Shown: piece after piece, positions 30,520 through 36,820 of the stretch | How positions within the stretch are numbered: position 1 is the stretch's first letter | Layout: every line of letters begins with the position of its first letter | Assembly (NCBI RefSeq): GCF_010692325.1 | Contig: NZ_JAAHHW010000068.1 | Location: forward strand, 1-36,820 | DNA: 36,820 bases | Source of the DNA: Moorena sp. SIO3I8 | GTDB taxonomy: Bacteria; Cyanobacteriota; Cyanobacteriia; Cyanobacteriales; Coleofasciculaceae | Direction: 5' to 3' | Notes under the pieces: model-generated | Databases searched by the model: none | What the model was told of the DNA's origin: nothing | Seen by the model: only the letters and a program-made list of their open reading frames with translations | Translations under genes and position numbers: made by a program

Positions 30520-32037
30520 ATGTTTCAAACTACTCGCCGACGCCTTGCTCTGTGGTACACTACGGTCACGGCAGTCTTACTGTTATTATTTGCAACTGCT
30601 GTCTATCTTTATGTCCGCCACACCCTGATTGAACGGGTTGATGACACCCTCAAACATGTCGTAGAAGTGGTAGAGCGATCACTGGTGATTCAACCTGTGG
30701 ACCATGGCGAGATGCCCTACCAATTTAACATTGAAGCCAGTTTTCGAGACAATAGTGATGGGGTAGAAGATGACCACATTGACCTGGAGTGGTTTAGTCC
30801 GAAGGGGGATTTGCTGTGGTCAACCTTCTCAGAACCCTTAACTATTCCCTTAAAGACCAACACCACTAGGGCAACAGTTCATTTATCAGCAGAGCATCTC
30901 CTGCGACAGTTAACCCAACTGGTGCAAATCGAGGATTATATCTTGGGTTATTTACGGGTTAGCCACCCATGGTTTGAAGTCACCAAACCCAGCCACCAAC
31001 TGATATTTGATCTGACTCTAGGTACAGTGGTGATAATTATCTCTACTGGTGCTATTGGTTGGTTACTATCTGGTATGGCTATGGAACCAGTACGGGAGTC
31101 CTACCAACGGCTCAAACAATTCACTGCTGATGCTTCCCACGAACTCAGAAACCCGATTGCCACGATTCAGACTAATGTACAAGTTGCTCTGGGGGATCCC
31201 GATTTGGCATCTGAGCTGCAACGGCACCAACTCGAAGTGATAGAGCGATTAACCCAGCGCTTAGGAAAACTGGTCAATGACCTGCTGTTTTTGGCTCGTG
31301 CTGATAGCGGTATGGTAAAACCCCAGTGGCAATTAGTCCACCTAGATGCTTTGCTAATGGAAGTGATCGAGGAGCAACAACTGATTGCTACAGAAAAAGG
31401 GATTTCCCTGTACTTGATTGACATCCCCAATCCCGATCAGGTACAGGGGACAGAGGAGAAAGAGGGGGAGATGGAGGATGGTCAAGCATTTCGGCCAGCC
31501 TGCCCTAGTCAGGTGTTCCAAAATCCAACATTCGACGAAGATGCCTTTACCCTTGAGGGGGATTGGAATCAATTGGCACGTTTATTTACCAATCTAGTGA
31601 ATAATGCTGTGCAATACACACCCGCTTCTACCAAAACTCCAGGGGAAGCATTTATTCAAGTGGAATTACAACAGTTAGAACCTCCCAGCAAACATAGGGC
31701 AAGAAACCTGCCATTCCTCACCGTTACTCCCTCATGGGGGGGAACCCCAAGACCGCGCTACCTCCTTCAAGTCAAGGTAACTGATTCCGGTCGAGGCATA
31801 TCACCATCAGCATTACCTCACATTTTTGATCGCTTTTATCGAGCTGATCCAGCTAGACCTTATGATACAGCAAAAGGAGCTGGGCTAGGTTTAGCGATCG
31901 CTAAAACAATAGTTGAGAATCACCACGGTCAAATCGAAGTTAAAAGCACTCTCAACCAAGGGACAACGTTTACAGTTACAATACCCCTTTTTAGAAAAAG
32001 CAATATTGAAGGCCCTGTCGAAAGCGAGCAGGTATGA
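30520..32037 (+). CDS. Membrane sensor histidine kinase
   Basis: A 505-residue kinase. Two membrane helices (about 9-31, WYTTVTAVLLLLFATAVYLYV, and about 167-190, LGTVVIIISTGAIGWLLSGMA) enclose a periplasmic sensor of about 135 residues. HisKA has the phospho-acceptor His in ADASHELRNPIATIQ (about 208). The HATPase has N box NLVNNAVQYTP (about 363), G boxes DSGRGISPSALPHIFDRFYRAD and GAGLGLAIAKTIVENHHGQ. No HAMP domain is clear. Two odd segments interrupt the ATPase: an acidic stretch (about 305-330) and a stretch at about 404-414 (PSWGGTPRPR) encoded by the core of the 51-bp repeat. The catalytic boxes remain, so activity is plausible. No response regulator gene is adjacent; start ATG 30520. 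Confidence 0.9.
   Translation: MFQTTRRRLALWYTTVTAVLLLLFATAVYLYVRHTLIERVDDTLKHVVEVVERSLVIQPVDHGEMPYQFNIEASFRDNSDGVEDDHIDLEWFSPKGDLLWSTFSEPLTIPLKTNTTRATVHLSAEHLLRQLTQLVQIEDYILGYLRVSHPWFEVTKPSHQLIFDLTLGTVVIIISTGAIGWLLSGMAMEPVRESYQRLKQFTADASHELRNPIATIQTNVQVALGDPDLASELQRHQLEVIERLTQRLGKLVNDLLFLARADSGMVKPQWQLVHLDALLMEVIEEQQLIATEKGISLYLIDIPNPDQVQGTEEKEGEMEDGQAFRPACPSQVFQNPTFDEDAFTLEGDWNQLARLFTNLVNNAVQYTPASTKTPGEAFIQVELQQLEPPSKHRARNLPFLTVTPSWGGTPRPRYLLQVKVTDSGRGISPSALPHIFDRFYRADPARPYDTAKGAGLGLAIAKTIVENHHGQIEVKSTLNQGTTFTVTIPLFRKSNIEGPVESEQV
31731..31759. repeat. Core of the 51-bp palindrome inside the kinase gene
   Basis: CTCATGGGGGGG and CCCCAAGACCGCGCT match the centre of the repeat at 26826-26876; the outer GATGCAG arms are not recognisable. 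In frame, it encodes SWGGTPRPR between the N box and the first G box. Confidence 0.65.
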
Positions 32038-32149
32038 AAGCAAAAATATTTTGTCTTATCATATGTCGCGGTTTCGGTCAGGGGGAGTTTCGCGCTATAG
32101 TTTAAATCAAGCTCAACTAGCTCCAAAACAGGACATAAAAGAGGTGGTT

Positions 32150-32713
32150 ATGGTTGCTTCTTATCACAGAGAGTACATGACTCCCGAAGCTTATCTAGAC
32201 TGGGAAGAAAAGCAAGAACTTAACTATGAATACATCGACGGCGAAGTCTATGCTATGACTGGGGGAACTATTCCCCACGGAACCATTGCTCTGAATCTTG
32301 CCACTGCCTTAAAAAGCCATCTGCGGGGAGGTTCCTGTCGTCCTTTTATCTTTAGTGTCAAAGTGGGTGTATCAGAAAAAGGACCCTTTCACTACCCTGA
32401 TGTCATGGTAACCTGCGACCAACGAGACAGCAATCGGCTCAAAGTCATTTATCATCCCTGTCTGATTGCGGAAGTCCTCTCTCCCTCCACTGAAGCCTTT
32501 GATCGAGGTCGCAAATTTGCTAACTATCGCCGCATCAAAACCTTACAAGAATACCTTTTGATTGATACTCAACAGATCACTATCGAGTGTTTCCGGCGCA
32601 ATCCACAAGGCAAATGGGAACTTAATCCCTACACAGAAGGAGAGGAAATTCACTTGACCAGCATTGATTTTAGTTGTCCCATCTCCTTAATTTATGAGGA
32701 TGTTACTGTATAG
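32150..32713 (+). CDS. Uma2-family (DUF820) putative endonuclease
   Basis: A 187-residue protein of the PD-(D/E)xK superfamily group very common in cyanobacteria. It has the start YMTPEAYLDWEEKQELNYEYIDGEVYAMTGG and the likely catalytic acids in PDVMVTCD (about 85) and AEVLSPSTEAFDRGRKFANYR (about 108-128), followed by LQEYLLIDTQ. Natural substrates of the family are unknown. ATG 32150 has a good ribosome-binding site (AGAGGTGG). The frame is open to 31913 but those 79 codons overlap the kinase gene in another register and are not family-like. 112 bp separate it from the kinase gene. Confidence 0.88.
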   Translation: MVASYHREYMTPEAYLDWEEKQELNYEYIDGEVYAMTGGTIPHGTIALNLATALKSHLRGGSCRPFIFSVKVGVSEKGPFHYPDVMVTCDQRDSNRLKVIYHPCLIAEVLSPSTEAFDRGRKFANYRRIKTLQEYLLIDTQQITIECFRRNPQGKWELNPYTEGEEIHLTSIDFSCPISLIYEDVTV

Positions 32714-32883
32714 TTACTGTATAGTAGTGACTGCTGAGTGGCTGAGTTTTGAAAAAGACGTACTACCCTCAATAATTTGCTCAAACTGGATTAATTAGTA
32801 CTAATGAATAGGTCTACCATCAGGATTTCCAGTAGTAGCAAATTCCGGGAAAATGATCTATTACCAATCACTAATATCTAAAA

Positions 32884-32945
32884 ATAAATATCTAATATCT
32901 AATATCTAAGACTATCATGCTATCATAGCTAATAGCTAATACCTA
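32884..32945. repeat. Heptamer array (TAATATC)n / (TAATAGC)n at the rbsK 3' end
   Basis: AT-rich 7-base units run into the last codons and stop of the ribokinase gene, so the final residues and stop codon are within the array. Confidence 0.7.
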
Positions 32946-33858
32946 ATTCTGTGAGAAAGGCATTGAATGTCTCTTGATCAGGCAAAGACGGCTGAGCCCC
33001 AGCCTTAGTCACAGCAAGCGCCCCAGCTGCAGCTCCCCATATTACCGATTGCCGCAACGGTAACCCTTTGGCTATTGCCACAGCCATTGCACCATTAAAG
33101 GCATCTCCAGCTGCCACAGTATCCACAGCCTCAACAGAAAAAGCAGGGACGAAGAACGATTCAGAAGCAGTGGCACAGAAAACCCCCTGCTCCCCTAAGG
33201 TCACAATCACCGTATCCACACCTCGTTGCAACAGTACTTCTGATGCGTTCTTCGCTGACTCTATGGTATCGACAGGAAAATCCACTAGTACAGAGGCTTC
33301 CAACTGATTCGGTGTCATAATATCCACCATGCCATACAGTTCCTCTGGCAAGTCCTGAGCTGGTGCTGGGTCAAGAATCACTGGACAACCCACTTTCTGA
33401 GCTGCGGCTGCTGCTAAAAGCACCACTGACATGGGAATCTCCAACTGCATCAATAAAACAGCGGCTTCTGGCAACAAACTACTGAGGCGTTCCACATCAG
33501 TTTCATTAACATGCCCATTAGCACCAGCCAGGAAAATAATGGTATTCTCCCCAGCCTGATCCACCGAAATCACTGCAATCCCAGAACTCACCGCCTCCTC
33601 AACCAAAACGCTATCGATGTCAACACCCGTTACCCCTAGACTGTAGCGTAGCTGAGTGCCAAAATCATCACAACCAACGCGCCCCACCATGTTAGTGGGG
33701 ATACCCAACCGTGCTACCGCCACAGCTTGATTGGCCCCTTTCCCACCAGGAGCAGTAAAAAATTCATGGCCTTGTAGTGTTTCACCTGGAACTGGTAACC
33801 GGGGAGTTTTGGCTACCAAATCCATATTGATACTGCCGAAAACAATAACTGGTTTCAT
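32929..33858 (-). CDS. rbsK: Ribokinase, PfkB family
   Basis: A 309-residue sugar kinase. It has the N-terminal FGSINMDLVAKTPRLPVPGE and APGGKGANQAVAVARLG (PfkB signature 1), MTPNQLEASVL, VTLGEQGVFC and the catalytic VDTVAAGDAFNGAMAVAIA (Asp about 255, PfkB signature 2). It phosphorylates ribose to ribose 5-phosphate, the most likely reaction, though other furanose sugars are possible in PfkB kinases. Length is normal. No ribose transporter or regulator is adjacent. The C-terminus (ELGISY) ends in repeat DNA. Confidence 0.92.
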   Translation of the reverse strand: MKPVIVFGSINMDLVAKTPRLPVPGETLQGHEFFTAPGGKGANQAVAVARLGIPTNMVGRVGCDDFGTQLRYSLGVTGVDIDSVLVEEAVSSGIAVISVDQAGENTIIFLAGANGHVNETDVERLSSLLPEAAVLLMQLEIPMSVVLLAAAAAQKVGCPVILDPAPAQDLPEELYGMVDIMTPNQLEASVLVDFPVDTIESAKNASEVLLQRGVDTVIVTLGEQGVFCATASESFFVPAFSVEAVDTVAAGDAFNGAMAVAIAKGLPLRQSVIWGAAAGALAVTKAGAQPSLPDQETFNAFLTELGISY

Positions 33859-34358
33859 CGTTAACAGAATTACAAGTTAGCAAATTTAAAGTTGAAAAGA
33901 GTTAGAAGGCAAGCAAGTTTAACGTTGTTCGCTTAGCGTAGCCTTTTGGCAAACGTTTTAACCTTCAACATTATAACCTGACAACCTTCCAAATTAATGA
34001 TGACAAAAACCAGAATTGTTTTCATATTTAATTTCTAGCAATTCTACGACTTGTGAGGTACAAATTTATGGGTTTTAGGGAGCAGGGAGCAGGGAGCAGG
34101 GAGCAGGTAAGAGTAACCCACCCCTAACCCCTCCCAGGAGGGGAAGTGAGGTAAGAGGGAAAAAATAATGTGTACCTCATAGCTACGAGAAACGCTATAA
34201 TAGAGTTACCTTTAACAGAGTTATAATTTATTTAGTAACTTTCAAGTTAACGTTTTAAACTTGGCCAATAGCCCACGCTACGGAACCTGCAAACCTACCC
34301 TATACAGAATCGCATTGTGCGAATAACCTTCTCACCTTTTAACCTTCAACTAATGCAT
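33859..34358. other. 500-bp intergenic region with a palindromic MITE
   Basis: No gene is seen. Apart from the MITE at 34034-34199 it contains short inverted segments (GTTTAACGTTG / AACGTTTTAA type) and GCGTAG fragments typical of decayed repeats. Confidence 0.5.
34034..34199. mobile_element. TATAGC-type palindromic MITE, copy 3
   Basis: Starts CTAGCAATTCTACGACTTG-TGAGGTACAAAT and ends ATGTGTACCTCATAGC…AAACGCTATA, with the same GGGTTTTAGGGAGCAGG inner segment as copy 2 in inverted orientation. The middle has (GGGAGCA)n heptamers plus an AACCCACCCCTAACCCCTCC segment. Confidence 0.75.
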
Positions 34359-35441
34359 CTATAAAGCTGGTTTCAAACCAAGTAACTTGATCAACCGCTC
34401 AATGTCGAAATATTCATTCATCATCTGTTGCATACACTCCACCTTAATTGCTTCATGGAGATGTACTTGACCAAAAGAATTGTCAATAATCTCAACAGTA
34501 GTGAGGGTGTCTAAATCAACGGAAAGTACGGGAATTTCAAACTCTTCAGCACGTCTGAGAATAACCGCTTGAGGCTGAACTTGACCGGTAAGAATTAAAC
34601 AGTGGGTTGAGGTTTCTAGAGCAGCCATCTGAAGGTCTGGGCGATCGCCTCCCGTCACCACCGCCATATTAACGCCCTTGCGTAGATACTTCAGAGCAGC
34701 ATTGACATTCATCGCCCCAATGGTCAAGCTTTCCACCATCAAATCCAAGCGGTCAGGGCAGCATAGCACATTAGCTTGCAACTGATGTACTAGTTCCCGA
34801 ACACTAACACTGCGCAACAGATTATTTCTAGGCATCATTCCCAATACTGGGATTTCTTGCCGTTCCAGAAACGGTTTCAATGTTGTTTTTACCCTTGATA
34901 GCTTGTCTTGGGGAATATCATTAATTAAAACTCCCAGTAAGCTTTCCCCTAGACGTTGCTTAGCAAATAACAACGCATCTGCTAGTAAAACCGAGTGAAA
35001 ACGAGCCACCAATAAGACAGCAGCATCAATTGTCTGAGCAACTTTTGGTAATGATAAGTTAAACAGAGTCCCCGCACTCAAGGTTGCTGCTCCTTCCACC
35101 AAAACTACATCACTATTTAGTGGTTGGAGATAGTCTTGAAGAGACTGACGGTAATCGGTTGAGTCTTGTCCTCCCAAGCGTTTTTCAATGGTTTGAGCAT
35201 CCATAAACAGCAAAGGCGATCGCACCATGTTATCTGGCAACTTAAGTATGTCAGTGATAAACTGGACATCTTCCTCTATCGTTGACCCTTGATTGCTACT
35301 CAAAAAGGTACCCATTGGTTTACAGTAGGCAATCGTTATCCCTTTTGCTTGCAGTTGATCGGCAATTCCCAGGATCGTTGCTGACTTACCGCTGTAAGCT
35401 TCTGTTGACCCAATTAGTAAATACTTAGCGGATTTTGCCAC
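34359..35441 (-). CDS. Phosphotransacetylase-like P-loop / DRTGG-domain protein
   Basis: A 360-residue protein. The N-terminal BioD/CobQ-like P-loop domain has LIGSTEAYSGKSATILGIADQL (P-loop about 9-20) and VLVEGAATL (about 113). The C-terminal DRTGG domain begins near residue 215 (SVRELVHQLQANVLCC) and includes VVTGGDRPDLQMAALE (about 262-277). This two-domain plan equals the N-terminal regulatory part of long bacterial phosphotransacetylases without the catalytic Pta domain, so it is probably regulatory or a ligand-binding NTPase. Its gene follows the probable ebsA by 37 bp on the same strand, suggesting an operon. Confidence 0.82.
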   Translation of the reverse strand: MAKSAKYLLIGSTEAYSGKSATILGIADQLQAKGITIAYCKPMGTFLSSNQGSTIEEDVQFITDILKLPDNMVRSPLLFMDAQTIEKRLGGQDSTDYRQSLQDYLQPLNSDVVLVEGAATLSAGTLFNLSLPKVAQTIDAAVLLVARFHSVLLADALLFAKQRLGESLLGVLINDIPQDKLSRVKTTLKPFLERQEIPVLGMMPRNNLLRSVSVRELVHQLQANVLCCPDRLDLMVESLTIGAMNVNAALKYLRKGVNMAVVTGGDRPDLQMAALETSTHCLILTGQVQPQAVILRRAEEFEIPVLSVDLDTLTTVEIIDNSFGQVHLHEAIKVECMQQMMNEYFDIERLIKLLGLKPAL

Positions 35442-35478
35442 CCCTTATTTACACTCCTATAACTAGAGAACTGGTTGT

Positions 35479-35853
35479 TTATTCATCAATGCGTAGTAGT
35501 TTGCGGTAGAATGCCTTGGAAAAATCCGTTATGCGCGATCGCTTAAAGTTCATAATCACTTCGATTAAGTAATTCACAAACTCAGAATTTTGCATAGTCA
35601 GTTCGTAACTGAGATCCGCGTTACCATCAAACTGTAATCGGCAACGAGTTAATTCCGAAGGAAGATTAGATACAAACCAAGTAGCAACGAAGGGAATACT
35701 ATCACCGCCTTCTATGTGGCGACGACCTTCCAAAGACCCTTGTTGGTAGAGGCTAATTGCTATAGGTAAAAGATTCCGTTTATTACCCTGGTAGTAGGGA
35801 ACATAAATCCCGACAGCTCCTTTGTCGGCAGGCTTAAGTTTTTCGATCGACAT
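35479..35853 (-). CDS. ebsA: Probable EbsA-family protein (type IV pilus / biofilm self-suppression)
   Basis: A 124-residue cytoplasmic protein with no signal peptide or membrane helix. The pattern YVPYYQGNKRNLLPIAISLY, then GRRHIEGGDSIPFVATW and RCRLQFDGNADLSYELT matches my memory of the cyanobacterial EbsA family. In Synechococcus elongatus EbsA is needed for type IV pilus assembly and for suppression of biofilm formation. Identification is from memory of the family and needs a profile search. First gene of a likely two-gene unit with the DRTGG protein. Confidence 0.62.
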   Translation of the reverse strand: MSIEKLKPADKGAVGIYVPYYQGNKRNLLPIAISLYQQGSLEGRRHIEGGDSIPFVATWFVSNLPSELTRCRLQFDGNADLSYELTMQNSEFVNYLIEVIMNFKRSRITDFSKAFYRKLLRIDE

Positions 35854-36074
35854 GGCTGAATATCACTCAATTGCCGTTGATGGTATTGATGTAACTATTC
35901 CTATGGGACAATCTCCGTGATGGAAAACCCATCACGATCAGATGATTAGTCCAGGAAAATAAGTATTCTAATACATTACATTCAACTTTCCTATAGGTTA
36001 AGCTTATCCCCAAAGTTTAAAATAGGGAATTGTGTGTTTCTAATTACAAGAAGCGCGGATAAAAGTTGATTGAG
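35854..36074. other. Upstream region of the probable ebsA
   Basis: Mostly unique AT-rich DNA. It contains a perfect hairpin, CGTGATGG-AAAAC-CCATCACG (35916-35936), about 65 bp upstream of the start codon. No T tract follows it, so a leader structure or protein site is likelier than a terminator. No consensus promoter boxes stand out. Confidence 0.4.
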
Positions 36075-36184
36075 TGTAAGCATTTAGCTCTGCTGCTCTG
36101 CTGCTCTGCTGCTCATGCGCTACTTGAGGTACTGACGGCTGACGGCATTAGGGTGACGGCATTAGGCTGACGGCTGAATGCTTA
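36075..36184. mobile_element. GTAAG-type MITE with exact 8-bp target duplication
   Basis: A 110-bp element with ends TGTAAGCATTTAGC and GGCTGAATGCTTA. It is flanked by TGATTGAG on both sides (36067-36074 and 36185-36192), a perfect 8-bp duplication. The interior differs from other copies: (CTCTGCTG)n with period 8, then GACGGCT and GACGGCATTAGG units. It lies between the DCC-family gene's 3' end and the ebsA leader. Confidence 0.8.
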
Positions 36185-36206
36185 TGATTGAGTTTCTAGT
36201 CTAGCC

Positions 36207-36614
36207 TCAACTGGGATTAGCCTTGCAACCTACTGGGTAAACCGATTTATACGTAGTAGAACGCTTACCAAACCAACTGTAACGATTATCCCGAATCTGC
36301 TCGTAAACCTGATCCCCTACCGACTTCACCCCAGGCATTGCCCGATAAGCGGATACAAAGATATTACCCAATGGCAATAGACGCCCAATCTCTTCAGCGG
36401 CATCACTTCCTTGCCATCGACAATCATCAGAAGAAGCATCGATCAAAATCATACCCATCTCACACTCGAGAGGTGTTACCCCTAATTTTCCGCAAGCTTC
36501 TTTATCCTGCATGGGTATGTAATCAAATAGCTTGCCCTGATCTAGATTTTCTAATAGTTGTACCAGAGTCACACAAAGATTACAGTCGCCATCGTAAATA
36601 ACGTGATATCCCAT
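36207..36614 (-). CDS. DCC-family (DUF393) thiol-disulfide oxidoreductase-like protein
   Basis: A 135-residue protein starting MGYHVIYDGDCNLCVTLVQLL: the YDGDCxxC motif defines the DCC/DUF393 family, distantly thioredoxin-like, with a presumed redox-active cysteine pair (about 11 and 14). Further family marks are YIPMQDKEA and GRLLPLGNIFVSAYRAMPG. ATG 36614 is chosen, with an AAAGAGG ribosome-binding site just upstream; the frame extends to 36707 without family similarity. Partner and substrate unknown. Confidence 0.87.
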   Translation of the reverse strand: MGYHVIYDGDCNLCVTLVQLLENLDQGKLFDYIPMQDKEACGKLGVTPLECEMGMILIDASSDDCRWQGSDAAEEIGRLLPLGNIFVSAYRAMPGVKSVGDQVYEQIRDNRYSWFGKRSTTYKSVYPVGCKANPS

Positions 36615-36699
36615 TGCTGCCTCTTTCCTAAATCCTAGTTTATCTGCCCCAAAATAGCTTATCACCCTATTTTCGACTACTACTGTAGTCCTAAAGCAC

Positions 36700-36820
36700 C
36701 TAAACAAAATTAATTACATATTCTTCCCCAAAATTGTCAAGCACTTTTTTGAGATATTCAAGAAAGCTTTTCCAGTTTTCGTAAGCATCAATTTCAATCC
36801 ACTCATACTTAATAAATTTC
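36700..36820 (-). CDS. 3' end of an unidentified gene running off the window
   Basis: On the minus strand, frame KFIKYEWIEIDAYENWKSFL continuing EYLKKVLDNFGEEYVINFV ends with TAG at 36700-36702. Forty codons are open to the window edge, with plausible acidic/aromatic composition. The product is unknown; the 5' part lies outside. The 85-bp gap to the DCC-family start would allow co-transcription. Confidence 0.55.
   Translation of the reverse strand, partial: KFIKYEWIEIDAYENWKSFLEYLKKVLDNFGEEYVINFV

Noticed and set aside
31913-32149. 79-residue N-terminal extension of the Uma2 protein
   Set aside because: Overlaps the kinase gene in another frame, no similarity to the family, and a good ribosome-binding site precedes ATG 32150.

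Overview
The window looks like chromosomal DNA of a filamentous, repeat-rich cyanobacterium. Evidence: HIP1-type GCGATCGC octamers throughout, intergenic arrays of heptanucleotide repeats (cyanobacterial STRRs), GTG-started ribF with the usual cyanobacterial N-terminus, a protein resembling the cyanobacterial EbsA family, a Uma2-family endonuclease, and many STAND-like NTPases. A marine Moorena-like organism is my guess from the style of the repeats; no rRNA or other marker gene is present to test it.

Layout. 1-3210: G-rich low-complexity DNA, an acyl-CoA dehydrogenase-family gene and an unusual zinc-ribbon SDR gene. 3381-7787 (minus strand): a damaged locus of paralogous P-loop NTPases, split by a TnpB-only IS200/IS605-type element with readable ends. 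8454-12243 (minus): a small secreted protein, larB and a peptide-type ABC solute-binding lipoprotein. 13197-21363 (plus): the most striking region, a compact A-type NTPase followed by two giant paralogues with the order NTPase, TPR, one membrane helix, periplasmic ligand-binding domain. 21424-24803: ribF, a 20-bp HIP1-like minisatellite, moxR and a membrane-anchored diheme cytochrome c. 25578-27888: a small hypothetical gene, a LapA-domain protein and a PRC-barrel protein with an LEA-like tail. 28410-32713: two divergent histidine kinases and a Uma2 endonuclease gene. 32929-36820 (minus): ribokinase, a DRTGG/phosphotransacetylase-like protein, a probable ebsA, a DCC-family thiol oxidoreductase and the 3' end of an unidentified gene.

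Main idea. The NTPase paralogues form a modular system with two NTPase types. A-type proteins are small and soluble (GGPxMGKTS Walker A, VDDYD Walker B, GGHPALLQ). B-type proteins have GQRRIGKSS, LLDEF and SAGHPYFTQ, then TPRs. B-type proteins occur next to A-type genes, or fused to an A-type domain in the damaged locus. Two B-type proteins continue through the membrane into a Leu/Ile/Val-binding-protein-like domain. I infer a transmembrane, ligand-sensing STAND-like NTPase receptor with a soluble A-type partner. Its output is unknown.

Repeats. Intergenic DNA is full of short mobile palindromes. One family (ends GTAAGCATT/AATGCTTAC) has exact 8-bp target duplications at two copies. A 51-bp palindrome has both a filled and an empty version of the same site in this window. 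Other families have TATAGC or AGGACTTAC ends. Repeat-derived DNA has also entered coding sequence: about 120 residues in the second receptor and about 10 in a histidine kinase. Gene starts were checked by eye only; functions rest on motif recognition without database searches.
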